Assembly (NCBI RefSeq): GCF_024345995.1
Contig: NZ_JAGQCE010000016.1
Location: forward strand, 1-60,831
Origin: Synechococcus sp. Cruz-7E5
GTDB taxonomy: Bacteria; Cyanobacteriota; Cyanobacteriia; PCC-6307; Cyanobiaceae
Direction: 5' to 3'
DNA: 60,831 nt
Of this stretch, positions 18,430 to 27,565 are shown piece after piece. Within the stretch, counting starts at the first letter, position 1. Each line of letters begins with the position of its first letter. The position numbers were made by a program, and so were the translations under genes. The notes beneath the pieces are model-generated. The model saw only the letters and a program-made list of their open reading frames with translations. It searched no databases and was not told the DNA's origin.

Positions 18430-18555
18430 CAGCGGCAAGCTGGGACGGCGCTGATCTCTGCCAGGCCTAAACAAGCGGGCTTGCAGCCAAGCTGTGAGCC
18501 GCAGTTTCGGCTGGTGGGCGATCAGGTGGTGCTTCAGAAGGTGGAAGATCAGTAA
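18430..18555 (+). pseudogene. AbrB/VapB-like antitoxin, C-terminal remnant
   Basis: A plus-strand frame ends with AGLQPSCEPQFRLVGDQVVL then QKVEDQ and a stop at 18555. This fits the second half of a SpoVT/AbrB-fold antitoxin (…GLQPGDEVQFRL.GDQVVL…). The first half of the fold is not readable in this frame. It is followed within two bases by the tail of a PIN protein on the same strand, the expected gene order for a vapBC pair. Confidence 0.5.
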
Positions 18556-18556
18556 G

Positions 18557-18616
18557 GGGCATGGCAATCAACTGCCCATCGGCACCGACCTGATGATTGC
18601 TGCCACGGCTCCGTAA
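18557..18616 (+). pseudogene. PIN-domain toxin, C-terminal stub
   Basis: Twenty codons read GHGNQLPIGTDLMIAATAP and stop. The G-x-x-I-G-x-x-D-x-x-I-A-A-x-A pattern is the last catalytic-acid motif of VapC PIN toxins. All upstream parts of the toxin are deleted, so that the antitoxin remnant abuts this tail. Short, but the pairing makes it credible. Confidence 0.5.
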
Positions 18617-18641
18617 CCCGGACTGAAGGTGTTGAATCCCT

Positions 18642-19784
18642 TCAGCACAGAATCCCCTCCAGCTGCTCCACCGCCGCCTCCCATGTGAACTCCCGCCAGC
18701 GGAGAGCCAGTGCCGCGCGCCAGTTCAGATAGCCCTCATAGGGGGTGAGCCGCTTGGCGACCCAGGCCGCAACCTCGGCGGCCGAAGGATGGGGCGTAAA
18801 CAGCTGGCCGCAGCCCCCATCGGCCAGGGTGGAGGGGATGCCGCCCACAGCATGGGCCAGCACAGGGATGCCTAGTCGCAGGCACTCGCGGTTGGAGATC
18901 CCGAAGGCCTCGGCGCTGGAGAAGAGGGTGCCGAAGTGCCAGCTGCGCAGCTCCTCGGCAAAACGCCGTGTCTCGGCCTGTTTGTTGATGAAACCCAGAG
19001 GCTGCAGGGCGGGATGGCGCGGAAGGGCATCCAGCTGGGGCCCGATGGCTCGGACCACCGCCGGGAGGCCCTTTGCAGCTAACGCTTCACAGACCTCCAG
19101 CAGAAAGGGTCCGCCCTTGCGCTGCCAATCCTTGCCCAGAAAGCCCAGGCGCAAAGGATGCTCCAAAGAAGGAAACGGTGGCGTCGCGACAGGGGAGTGC
19201 AACGCCAACTGGGTCTCATCGAGGTTGGCGCCGCCCGGAACAACATCCACCTTGGCCGGGTAGATGCCGTAGTCGGAGATAACCGAATCCGCAGCCCACT
19301 GGCTCATGGCGATCACAGAACCAGCGGCCTGATAAGCCTGGCGTTCGCGCTCCAGCACCTGGCGCTGGAAGGCCGGGGCGATGCGGCTGCCACTGCCGTA
19401 GTCGTCCAGCACCTGGCGGGTGGTGGCATCGATGTAGAACTCCACGCGCCAGGCTTCTGGCCATGGGCAGGGCGGCAGCAGTGGGAAGTGGCTAAGCAGC
19501 GCCAGTGGTTGATCGGGCGGCAGCTGGGCTTCGGCCAGCAGGACACGGGTGAAACTGCGGCTGTACTGAAAGCCGCCGGGCCTGCCGCAGCGCAGCCATT
19601 GGGCCAGGTTCCAGAGCCGCCGCCGCCGGCGCAGCCGCTCGGGCTGCAGGGCCAGGCCTCCGGCCAGCAGCCCGCTGCGCTGGCCGGCCTGCAGTAGGAA
19701 GTAAGGGGTGCTGCTCCAGGTGGCAAGGTCGTTGGCGTCGCCGTTGCAGAGGAGATAGCGGCTGAGCGCTGGTGACATGTCCAT
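18642..19784 (-). CDS. Glycosyltransferase family 4
   Basis: 380 residues. The N-terminal half is variable and has FYIDATTRQVLDDYG and VIAMSQWAADSVISDYGI. The C-terminal domain shows LRLGFLGKDWQRKGGPFLLE, a VRAIGP strand and the E-x7-E motif EAFGISNRE followed by LGIPVLAHAVGGIPS. The M-S-x-W-A-x-x-S-x-x-x-x-Y-G pattern is common in GT4 enzymes of exopolysaccharide loci. Start and upstream stop overlap by one base (TGATG). Confidence 0.83.
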   Translation of the reverse strand: MDMSPALSRYLLCNGDANDLATWSSTPYFLLQAGQRSGLLAGGLALQPERLRRRRRLWNLAQWLRCGRPGGFQYSRSFTRVLLAEAQLPPDQPLALLSHFPLLPPCPWPEAWRVEFYIDATTRQVLDDYGSGSRIAPAFQRQVLERERQAYQAAGSVIAMSQWAADSVISDYGIYPAKVDVVPGGANLDETQLALHSPVATPPFPSLEHPLRLGFLGKDWQRKGGPFLLEVCEALAAKGLPAVVRAIGPQLDALPRHPALQPLGFINKQAETRRFAEELRSWHFGTLFSSAEAFGISNRECLRLGIPVLAHAVGGIPSTLADGGCGQLFTPHPSAAEVAAWVAKRLTPYEGYLNWRAALALRWREFTWEAAVEQLEGILC

Positions 19785-20878
19785 CAGGACACCAAGAGTT
19801 CGTACCAGCGCTTCGCGCAGTGGCGGATGTCGTACTGAGGAGCCAGGGCCAGAGCCCGCTGCGCCAACTGCTGGCGCTCAGGCTCTGAGGCCAGCAGCTG
19901 TGTCAGCCGCTGGCTCCAGGCCGGCACATCCCCCGCTGGCAGCAGCTCACCGCCAGCTCCGTCCTGCAGCACTTCGCGGCAGGCAGGCACGTCGCTGGCA
20001 AGTACGGGCAGCCCGGCAGCCATGGCTTCAATTAGAGCGATGCCAAAGCCTTCAGCGGCAGTAGTGGAGAAGGCGAACAAATCGGCCAAGCCGAGCAGTT
20101 CAGGGATGTCGGCGCGGCGGCCGAGAAACACCTGGGCTGGATCGAGACCCTGCTCCAATGCCAGCGTCTCCAGGCGGGTGCGGTCTTCTCCGTCGCCCAC
20201 CAGATGCAACTGCCAGCCCGCCAGGCGGGCCACCGCAAAGGCCCGCAGCAGGGTGGCCTGGTCTTTGATCGGATCAAGCCGGGCCACCATCAGCAGGCGG
20301 CGGTCATCGCCAGGCGGACGGCGGGCCCGGACGGCGGCGGCGCGTTCCGCGATCATGGGGCTGTCACATCCATTGGGGATCACGGCGCCGAGGCACATGC
20401 CGCGGGGCAGGGGCTGCAGGGAGGTCGCGATCGCCCGGGTGCAGGGCACCACCAGCACTCCGAGGCGCTGGAACCAGCGCAGCAGCAGCTGCCAGCGCCG
20501 GAGACCCGTGGGGTCTGGAGGCGCTGTGTTCTGCACTGTCACAGCCACCCGCCGCACCCCGGCCAGGCGCGCGCCCAGAGCCAACCAGAGCATCGGCCGG
20601 TTGCAGGGGTAGATCAGCAGAGCATCGGGCCGGCGGCGGCGGCAAAGCCGATAACTGCGCCAGGCCAGCCACAGCCGATCGCAGCGGCTCCACTGGTGCA
20701 GGGCCTGGAGCTGGCCGGACTGCAGCAGTGTCTCAAAGGCTCCTGCAAGCTGCTGCTGCCTCCCGTCAACATTGAGCAGTTCGCTGTGAACCCCGGCTGG
20801 GCTGTGGGCGATGAGCTGAAGGGCCAGGGCTTCGATGCCGGCGGCATGCAGACCCTTGAGCACATGCAACACAAGCAT
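19784..20878 (-). CDS. Glycosyltransferase family 4 (paralogue of the gene at 21187)
   Basis: About 364 residues. It starts MLVLHVLKGLHAAGIEALAL, contains RLLMVARLDPIKDQATLLRA, LHLVGDGEDR, VFLGRRADIPELL and the E-x7-E motif EGFGIALIE. ATG 20878 forms TGATG with the stop of a small GT2 remnant; a TTG at 20881 is an alternative. Its central and C-terminal parts closely resemble the GT4 gene at 21187-22323, including the YRLCRR and AGVRRV segments, so the two look like an old duplication. Confidence 0.85.
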   Translation of the reverse strand: MLVLHVLKGLHAAGIEALALQLIAHSPAGVHSELLNVDGRQQQLAGAFETLLQSGQLQALHQWSRCDRLWLAWRSYRLCRRRRPDALLIYPCNRPMLWLALGARLAGVRRVAVTVQNTAPPDPTGLRRWQLLLRWFQRLGVLVVPCTRAIATSLQPLPRGMCLGAVIPNGCDSPMIAERAAAVRARRPPGDDRRLLMVARLDPIKDQATLLRAFAVARLAGWQLHLVGDGEDRTRLETLALEQGLDPAQVFLGRRADIPELLGLADLFAFSTTAAEGFGIALIEAMAAGLPVLASDVPACREVLQDGAGGELLPAGDVPAWSQRLTQLLASEPERQQLAQRALALAPQYDIRHCAKRWYELLVS

Positions 20879-21186
20879 CAAAGGCCTCCGCGAGCGCGAT
20901 TCGCCATCAAGACGGTCACGTCGACCCCGCCGATGGCCTGCTCGGCATCGGTGGTGTCAAAAGGTTCCGAAGGTGGTGTGGCATCGATCGGGTATCACGA
21001 CGTGATGGACATGCTGCTGAGCGATTTCAGGGGCAAGCGCGCAAATGCGGAACCATCAAAAATTGCAGCCTCCAGCCGCCGCACCCAGCGCCAGATCATT
21101 TCGTGCCTTGGCCAGCCAGCTGGTACAGCGGCTCAGGCGCAGGGCTCCCAGAGGAGAAGGATGGGAGCGACGGGAACAGCAGCAGG
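20878..21186 (-). other. Intergenic remnant with a GT2-like N-terminal stub
   Basis: Between two GT4 genes lie about 300 bases without an intact gene. Minus-strand codons at 20878-20955 end with GGVDVTVLMANRARGGL and a stop. V-T-V-L-M-A-N is the usual first strand of family 2 glycosyltransferases, after which the frame collapses. A short frame MSITS stops just upstream. The rest (20960-21186) has no readable motif. This looks like a GT2 gene deleted down to its first codons. Confidence 0.4.
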
Positions 21187-22323
21187 CTAACGAGGGAGGC
21201 TTGGCGCCCTGCCACCATCCAGGCCCAGCTCACGCCCATATGCTACGGCCATGGATTCCACAGAGAAATCTCTGAGCGCGCGTTGACGCGCCAGCCAGGC
21301 GTGCCGGGCGGCAGTCTCGGGGTCGGTGAGCACCTCGCGGATGCCCTCAGCCAGCGCCTCTGGATCCTGCGGAGGCACCAATCGACCGAGTCGGCCACCC
21401 TCGAGCACCTCATGGCAGGCGCCTACATCAGTAGCCACGATCGGTACGCCGGCCGCCATTGCTTCTGCCAGAGCGATGCCGAAGCCTTCATCGGGCCGAG
21501 CGGAGAACACGAACAGATCTGTGGCCGCAAGCAGCTGGGGGATGTCCCGGCGGCTGCCGAGCAGCTGCACGCTGCCTACCAGATCCAGCGCGGCGATCAG
21601 TGCCTCCAGATCCGGGCGAGAGGATCCCTCGCCAATCAGCCAGAGCTGCAGCGGCTGGCCCTGATCGCGCAGCAGGGCCATGGCGCGGATCAGGGTGGGC
21701 TGATCTTTGTGCTGCTCCAGCCGAGCCACCATCGACAGCTGCGGCGGTTGGTGGCGAGGCCAAGGCCGGCCGGCAGCTGAAACCGGGCAGCAAGTGGTCA
21801 GACGTTCCAGATCGCAGGCGTTGTAGACAGTGCGGGTTTCGCAAAGGCTCACCCCGAAATCGCGGCAGGTGGCGTGGCGGATGTAGTCGGAGCAGCAGAG
21901 CAGGCGGTGGGTGAATGGACGGCCCAGCTGCACCAGCAGCTTGAACTTGCGAAAGGCAGAGCCGGTCCACACCGGAGGCAGATTGCCCACATGGGCGCAG
22001 ACGCGCCGCACGCCGGCACTGCGTGCGCCAATGGCGATGAATGCATGCCAGCCGAGTGGAAAGCTGAGCACGGCACTGGGCCTCAGACGTCGACAAAGCC
22101 GATAGGTGTGCCAGGCCAGGCACGGGTAGCGGCCCAGCCCGCCGCCCAGGGCGAGCCAGTGGATCGCAACCCCCAGGGCTTCAAACTCCGGCAGCAGATC
22201 CAGCGGTTGGCGTGTGAGCACCATCAGCTCCACGTGGAGGCCCTTCTGCTGCAAATAACGCGTGAGCTGCAAAGCGAGCTGGGGGCAACCTTCTGCCACC
22301 AAGGAAGATAAAACGATCAACAT
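21187..22323 (-). CDS. Glycosyltransferase family 4
   Basis: 378 residues, complete GT-B enzyme. It starts MLIVLSSLVAEGCPQLALQL. The second domain has LSMVARLEQHKDQPTLIRAM, LWLIGEGSSRPDLE, VQLLGSRRDIPQLL and the E-x7-E motif EGFGIALAE with AAGVPIVATDVGACHEVL. ATG at 22323 overlaps the stop of an upstream decayed gene (ATGTTGA). Closely related to the GT4 at 19784. Confidence 0.86.
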   Translation of the reverse strand: MLIVLSSLVAEGCPQLALQLTRYLQQKGLHVELMVLTRQPLDLLPEFEALGVAIHWLALGGGLGRYPCLAWHTYRLCRRLRPSAVLSFPLGWHAFIAIGARSAGVRRVCAHVGNLPPVWTGSAFRKFKLLVQLGRPFTHRLLCCSDYIRHATCRDFGVSLCETRTVYNACDLERLTTCCPVSAAGRPWPRHQPPQLSMVARLEQHKDQPTLIRAMALLRDQGQPLQLWLIGEGSSRPDLEALIAALDLVGSVQLLGSRRDIPQLLAATDLFVFSARPDEGFGIALAEAMAAGVPIVATDVGACHEVLEGGRLGRLVPPQDPEALAEGIREVLTDPETAARHAWLARQRALRDFSVESMAVAYGRELGLDGGRAPSLPR

Positions 22324-22640
22324 CCAGAAACTACGACCTCAGTTGATCCAGTGACCCAATCAAGAAACCATGGACTAGTTATGCCTTGAATGAAGTGAGG
22401 TTGGCGATACAGAGCATCAATGTGGCGACCAGCACGCGATGAAGACGCAAGCTGCCGGAGTTGATCAGAAAATGCATAGACTTTCGGAGCAAATCTGAAA
22501 AAATACTCTTCCAGGACGCTGGCACTAGGCACATGAACAGGAAACATGTCGTGGCGAAGCTGGAAATCGCCCGCAGTTACAAGCGGCCATGTCCAGGCCC
22601 TCAGCCGAACAAATAAATATGGTTCTCAGAATCATATGCG
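22317..22640 (-). pseudogene. C-terminal part of an unrecognised protein
   Basis: A frame open from about 22640 to the stop at 22317 without a plausible start near its beginning. It contains AWTWPLVTAGDFQLRHDMFP, VLEEYFFRFAPKVYAFSDQL and HIDALYRQPHFIQGI. The sequence is protein-like and aromatic-rich, and its stop overlaps the next GT4 start, so it was probably a gene of the same run. I do not recognise the family. The N-terminus is gone or frameshifted into the region above 22640. Confidence 0.45.
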
Positions 22641-22706
22641 CTGGCAAGTCGGATTCTGCAATTCTATGAGAATCGTGATGCTAAAATAGAACTTACACTC
22701 AAGTGC

Positions 22707-22868
22707 CTACGATAAATACTTGAGAACATCACCTGAATCTGAATTACGCTCACTAAACTCAGTCATAAAGTCCAAGTTCCATTCAATGTCCAGAGCAAGC
22801 TCGGGAATAGTGGAACCTGCACAAAGTTCACGGCCGATACACAGTGCATGCCAGCCTCTAGAAGCCTC
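22707..22868 (-). pseudogene. Decayed coding fragment, family unknown
   Basis: Fifty-three codons read EASRGWHALCIGREL, then AGSTIPELALDIEWNLDFMT and EFSERNSDSGDVLKYLS before a stop at 22707. Composition and periodicity are clearly those of a protein. An upstream stop (TAG) and a further fragment (AEADFLVVLGVDPGP, near 22965-23005, minus strand) in another frame suggest one gene with several lesions. It may belong to the same ancestral gene as 22317-22640. No motif allows a name. Confidence 0.4.
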
Positions 22869-23401
22869 AACACACGTAGGTTGAATCTAACGAGGACACA
22901 AGTGGCGAGCGAGATCAAGCGAAGATTCGGTAGGACCAGGGGCCAGGATCCACGCCTAGAACAACAAGGAAATCAGCCTCTGCGCGGTTACGGTGAGGCA
23001 ATGAACTGTTCCAGCTTAGACTAGAGCACTTTGTGGCAAACCAAGCAACGAGGAGGACCTCAGGCGAAGAATTCCATCAGCCATAAGGCTTCACTGAGAA
23101 GCTTACATACACCTCTGCACAGATCAGAATCATTCAGCACATACGAATGCCAACAACAGACATTCTGACAAATAAAACGCACTTACAACTAATCCACAGC
23201 GAACCGAACAATGGTCGCAGATCCAGAGATCAGGTAATACGTCGCTACAAGAATAATGAATTCAAAATGGACATCAGCTTAATACTATTGCCACAAGGCA
23301 AGAAATCCGTAGCACAAGCAACAACTGCGTGGACGCAAGCAAGAAACCAACAAGTCAACGTATAGCATTCGACAAACAAAGGCGGTACATTCCAAAATCC
23401 C
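22869..23401. other. AT-rich decayed stretch
   Basis: More AT-rich than the flanking genes, with no long frame apart from short ones that lack motifs. A minus-strand coding fragment (see the entry at 22707) is visible up to about 23010. I see nothing else that can be named: no tRNA, no terminal inverted repeats. Confidence 0.35.
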
Positions 23402-24361
23402 TTAATCCGGATAGAGGCGCAATGGACTTGCAATAAATACTCGCTTAATTAATCCCCTCAGAAAAGCCTTCAATATGATTCTACCGCCACAGCGAACAAT
23501 CAACCAACTTACACGAAAACTGGCAAGGTTAGAAAGCCCTCGATAAGACTGTTGCTCTTGCCCATAGAGTCGACCAAGCTTCACAACTTCGCACACAAGA
23601 CGAGCACCATATGTTCTTACAAGAGCCCTATGCGCAGACTGAATTCCCCTGGAAAAGCTTTTATCAGTCGTATAGTGGCGATCAGTGGGCTGCTCAGGAA
23701 GATGGTAGAGAGCCTGAGGAGCAAGATCAATATAGATATCTTCGCTCAAACCCCAGCATCGCACATATTCCTGAAGAGACGGATCCGTCACACTGAAACG
23801 ATCGTACAGCACTGATCGGGAAGTGCGCGACCAAAACAAAGCACCATTAGAGACGCCAGTATAAAAGAATGTCCGCGCACAAAGCTCCAAGCTGGAATAA
23901 ACACCAGTTACAGAGAACCATGGCCCAAGAGTGGTACCATCAACAACTACATGCCCACTAGAACGCCGAGCAAAGATGCGCTGATTGCGCATCATTACAG
24001 CGCAACCAGACTCCCGAAGTGCAACTATATTCAGCTCGATAAATTGAGGCTGAATCAGGTTGTCGTCCTCCAAGCAGAAAAAGTAGGAGGCCTCATGGCA
24101 CAATGGAGATGGATTAAAACATTGGTTAATATTGCCAGCAGCGCCTAGCCTGGTCCTGTTGGAAGCATAAGAGATTCTCGGATCATCCAATGAGCGAACA
24201 ATACCCTTGGCCTCACAGTCAGGCGAGTCATCAAATACAATAGCTAACCAGCGTTGATGAGTTTGGCGCAAGAGTGATTGCAGTGCATCGATTAGCATCT
24301 CGGGGCGTCGGTACGTAGGGATACGCACCTCGACTAACGGCTCAATCAAGGCATTGATCAT
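23402..24361 (-). CDS. Glycosyltransferase family 2
   Basis: 319 residues. The GT-A start is VEVRIPTYRRPEMLIDALQS, then WLAIVFDDSPD, SYASNRTRLGAAGNINQC and FFCLEDDNLIQPQFIE, where EDDN is the DxD-like site. Basic and hydrophobic residues at the C-terminus (about 285-315) could bind the membrane. Its codon use is AT-richer than most of the island, like the region to its left. No close upstream gene; a gap of 128 bases separates it from the GT4 stop. Confidence 0.85.
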   Translation of the reverse strand: MINALIEPLVEVRIPTYRRPEMLIDALQSLLRQTHQRWLAIVFDDSPDCEAKGIVRSLDDPRISYASNRTRLGAAGNINQCFNPSPLCHEASYFFCLEDDNLIQPQFIELNIVALRESGCAVMMRNQRIFARRSSGHVVVDGTTLGPWFSVTGVYSSLELCARTFFYTGVSNGALFWSRTSRSVLYDRFSVTDPSLQEYVRCWGLSEDIYIDLAPQALYHLPEQPTDRHYTTDKSFSRGIQSAHRALVRTYGARLVCEVVKLGRLYGQEQQSYRGLSNLASFRVSWLIVRCGGRIILKAFLRGLIKRVFIASPLRLYPD

Positions 24362-24489
24362 GGAACGTCATCTGCCCTGAAAAGCCATTGCATTGGATAA
24401 AGCACAACAAAATTCAGATCGCCAAAGTTCAGCGTCGTAAAATGGCAAGATGCATTACATCGATGCCGGCAGTTCTGAAACCCGAGCCC

Positions 24490-25776
24490 TCATGCGTAGA
24501 CAGTGTTGAGCTCAGATGCCAAAGCCTCGAACTGTCGCAGTGGCGGGGCCGACGTCAACAAATGAGCCGCGTTATCTAACAAAGCACCCAAGCACGAGGA
24601 CCACGCCTCAACTTCCAGCGGCAGGAGAAAGCACCCAGGCACCCCCTCCAGCAATTCCTTGATCCCACCGAGATCACTGCCAGCAACAGGCAACCCCGCC
24701 GCGAAGGCCTCCAGCACCGTGAGTGGACCCGTTTCGAGCCAGGTGGAGGGCACCACCGCCAGGTCGTAGCCCTGCAGCAGCGGCAACAGCTGATCCTTGA
24801 GCCGGTTGCCCATCAGCCTGAAGCGATGGTCGCCGGTGATGCGCTCCAGCAGCTCCTGGCCGTAGTCACTCTCCCAGTAAGGGCCATAGAAATCCAGCTG
24901 GATCGGGGCATTGGCAGGCAGCCGGCGGATCGCTTCGATCACCAGGTGCAAACCCTTCACCGGATGGCAGCGGCCCCAGTAAACTAGGCGGAGCACGCCG
25001 TCATGCATCGGCATGCGCTGTCGCGGCGGCAACGGCAGCGGGCCGGCCGTGCGGATCAGATGGACCTTTTCATCAGGGATGCCCTGGCGCACGAGCACAT
25101 CGCGGCTCCACGCCGCCAACACATGGATGGCATCGGCCAGGTGGGCCAGCTCCAGCCAGGCCTGCTGGAAGGCAGCGGTGAGCTGACGAGCTGTGAGCAC
25201 ATGGGCCAGCGAACCTGAGGCTTCCCCATCCAGCGGCCATCCCTTTTGCAGTGCCACGGCCGCAGCCAGCCAACGGGGCAGACCGCCGTTGTGCAGACGG
25301 CAGCGGGTACAGCGCCGCTCCCGCAGCACCCCATCACAGATGGCACCGCTGGCATCGATCAGGTTGCCTTTGATGCAACTGAAGCCCGGGGCATGCACTG
25401 TGACCACCAACCGCGCACCAGCTGCCTTGACGGCGCGGGCATGGCTGAGACCACAACGATCGCTGAAAGAATGCAGATGAACTACATCAGGACGGAACGT
25501 GTTCAGCAGCTCGGTGAAACCAGGAATGGATGACGCGGTGGATGCCACCTGCTGCTGCCTGCTGCCTGGAACAATCGCTGGGAGCAGGCGCTGCTCGGGG
25601 GCCATCGCTGCATGGGGCGCATGATCACCGGCTGGCAGTGACGCCTCATGGGCCGTCCACAGAATGCTTGGGGTGGGGTTGAGCTGCTGCTGAGCTTCGA
25701 TCAGCTGGTGAATGAAGATCTCGGTGCCGCCGGTGACGCGGGGATAAAGGTCGTTGCTGACATGGAGAAGGCGCAT
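24490..25776 (-). CDS. Glycosyltransferase family 4
   Basis: About 428 residues. The N-terminal acceptor domain starts MRLLHVSNDLYPRVTGGTEI (G-G-T-E loop), followed by VVHLHSFSDRCGLSHA and a cysteine-bearing loop CDGVLRERRCTRCRLHNGG, which is characteristic of a subgroup of GT4 enzymes that carry a four-cysteine insertion. The second domain has LVYWGRCHPVKGLHL, LDFYGPYWESDYGQELLER and the E-x7-E motif ETGPLTVLE. The Met at 25776 is used because the longer start lies over the upstream stop. Confidence 0.86.
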   Translation of the reverse strand: MRLLHVSNDLYPRVTGGTEIFIHQLIEAQQQLNPTPSILWTAHEASLPAGDHAPHAAMAPEQRLLPAIVPGSRQQQVASTASSIPGFTELLNTFRPDVVHLHSFSDRCGLSHARAVKAAGARLVVTVHAPGFSCIKGNLIDASGAICDGVLRERRCTRCRLHNGGLPRWLAAAVALQKGWPLDGEASGSLAHVLTARQLTAAFQQAWLELAHLADAIHVLAAWSRDVLVRQGIPDEKVHLIRTAGPLPLPPRQRMPMHDGVLRLVYWGRCHPVKGLHLVIEAIRRLPANAPIQLDFYGPYWESDYGQELLERITGDHRFRLMGNRLKDQLLPLLQGYDLAVVPSTWLETGPLTVLEAFAAGLPVAGSDLGGIKELLEGVPGCFLLPLEVEAWSSCLGALLDNAAHLLTSAPPLRQFEALASELNTVYA

Positions 25777-25786
25777 GCCTGTATTA

Positions 25787-26671
25787 TCAAAGTCGATAAT
25801 GCGCATAAGCTTCAGCCACCGAGCAATACTTCAGCTCCAAATGCCAAGGCCAGTATGCACAAGCCTTTATATCGGAAGTACCAAAACAACCTCGGGAGAT
25901 CATTGCGTTCAGCAGCGCGGAGATCTCCGGATTGAAGCGAGTACAGGACAATCGTTTCAGCAGGCGCTGAACAGGCGACAGCTTCTCCTGCGAAGCTATA
26001 ACATCCAGACGCTCATACTCAGAGTTGCGCCAAGGACTGGACGAAGTGAGCTGTTGACCATGCCAGCGCATGGCCGAAAAAACACAGGTGGTAAGCAGTG
26101 GCGGCTCGATTTTCCAGGCAACTCTATGCAGAATCGTATCAAAGATGCAACCAAGGTTAGCAGGCACTAAGCATGCTGCCTGCTGAAAAAGATCAAGGCG
26201 AAAGAACGTGGCATCTTGCGGTAGAAAGGGCATTCCAAAAGCCAAGCCAGCTGGACTTTGAAGCCAAGGGCAAATGGATCGGAGAGGCCGTCCATCCCGA
26301 TCAACGTCCAGCCGAGCACCACTGATCCATCGGACCTCGGGGCAGGCGTGGATCAGCTCGGCAAGTGCCGACAGGGAGCCGGGCAATAGAAAGTCGTCAG
26401 AATTGAGCCAGTTGAACCACCCATCTTCTGCACTGCTGGCAACCTCCTGAACAACTGACCAGGGCCCTCGATCGGGAGCCGAACTCCAACCCGCAAGGTG
26501 GCGTTCATAGCGAGACAGAACAGCCAGCGTGGCATCCGTACTACCCCCATCACGAACAATGAGACGTAGGTGGGGATATTGCTGAGAGAGAACGGAGTCC
26601 AGAGCCTGCTCGATGAACTCTCCCTGATTGAGCGTAGGAATAACTATTGTAAAAAGAGGAAAATCGGTCAT
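25787..26671 (-). CDS. Glycosyltransferase family 2
   Basis: 294 residues. Clear GT-A start FTIVIPTLNQGEFIEQALDS, then YPHLRLIVRDGGSTDATLAV, SAPDRGPWSVVQEV and FNWLNSDDFLLPGSL, with the SDD motif as metal site. This arrangement is typical of WbbN/WcaA-like transferases. It lies ten bases before the GT4 gene and directly after the tail of a decayed acyltransferase. Confidence 0.88.
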   Translation of the reverse strand: MTDFPLFTIVIPTLNQGEFIEQALDSVLSQQYPHLRLIVRDGGSTDATLAVLSRYERHLAGWSSAPDRGPWSVVQEVASSAEDGWFNWLNSDDFLLPGSLSALAELIHACPEVRWISGARLDVDRDGRPLRSICPWLQSPAGLAFGMPFLPQDATFFRLDLFQQAACLVPANLGCIFDTILHRVAWKIEPPLLTTCVFSAMRWHGQQLTSSSPWRNSEYERLDVIASQEKLSPVQRLLKRLSCTRFNPEISALLNAMISRGCFGTSDIKACAYWPWHLELKYCSVAEAYAHYRL

Positions 26672-26672
26672 C

Positions 26673-26795
26673 TCACACTTCAGTTTGGGATACGGCCCAC
26701 TCCATACCTCTATTCACCACACAAGCCAGGGGAATGCCAGCCAGAGTGACACCCGGCTCAAGAAATTGCTCATTCACAACGGAGGACGCCGCCAT
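26673..26795 (-). pseudogene. Hexapeptide acetyltransferase, C-terminal tail
   Basis: Forty codons ending at 26673 read MAASSVVNEQFLEPGVTLAG then IPLACVVNRG. This is the last coil and exit of serine- or sugar-acetyltransferases found in O-antigen loci (A-S-S-V-V-x-x-x-F-x-E-P-x-V-x-x-A-G-I-P). Upstream the beta-helix repeats are absent and unrelated sequence begins. The stop lies two bases before the GT2 start at 26671, so it was probably the gene before it in the operon. Confidence 0.55.
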
Positions 26796-27066
26796 CACTG
26801 CCCCCCAGGAACACAAAATCCTTCTCGATTACCCATAGCTTCAGCGACCCTCAGTGCCCGCTCCAGCGGGTTGCTCATTTCATATGTTAACCGTCTAATC
26901 AACGCCTCAACGGTTGTTTCTTCCTTTTTCTGTTGAGCTGGCTGTTCTCCTGGTCCCCGATCGCCCCCATCTGCTGGCCCACTACCTGTTCGGCATGGGC
27001 GACCCGCCACTCTGGCCGGTTCCCGCACTCCGTTCCCTTGATCAGAACGGTCTGGTTGCTGCGAGC

Positions 27067-27565
27067 CTAGGGGCACCAGCGCTCGAACTCCTCGTTCATG
27101 AATGCGGTGTCGATGTCCACGTCGATGCCGCGCAGAGGCATCGGTATCAGCTTCTGCAGCTCCTGCAACGCTGAGCTCACCAGCAGGCCATCACGGCTGG
27201 GCAGCGGCGCACATTCGCTCCAGCCGCTGGCCACATCGGTGAGCACCGGCGTCCACAGGAACGGGTCCTCCATGCGCCCACCGCAGTGGGCCACCAAATC
27301 CATCTCTTAGACGTCAGCCGGCTGCGAAGCAGTACCAGCCGGGCTTGACGCCCTTCCAGCCATTGAATGGGCGCACCGTGGTGCGCCTGCGCACTCCGGT
27401 GACGATGCGGGAACGACGGCGGCGATGCTGGCCGACCCGGGCCAGTGCCAGCAGCCGATCGATCGTGGCCGCAGCCGCTGGAGAACTGGTCTCAGAATTA
27501 TTTCCGGCAGCTTGTGCAGCGCATTCAGATTGTCTGATGAACTGTGCTTCCCCGGGCATCCTCAA
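27067..27565 (-). mobile_element. IS transposase remnant (integrase catalytic core)
   Basis: Two frames carry one DDE integrase-type transposase. The 5' part (27565-27314) reads AATIDRLLALARVGQ, RRRRSRIVTGVRRRTTVRPF and GWKGVKPGW, then a stop. The 3' part (27303-27067) begins MDLVAHCGGRMEDPFLWTPV and LTDVASGWSECAPL and goes to MPLRGIDVDIDTAFMNEEFE, where D and the (N/D)-D-T-x-F-x-N-E block are the catalytic acids of ISNCY/IS1202-like elements. It stops at ERWC, so the last third is missing. Inverted repeats were not found. Confidence 0.75.

Noticed and set aside
23147-23365. Plus-strand 72-codon frame in the AT-rich gap
   Set aside because: No motif, composition typical of random AT-rich sequence, no coding neighbours on that strand.
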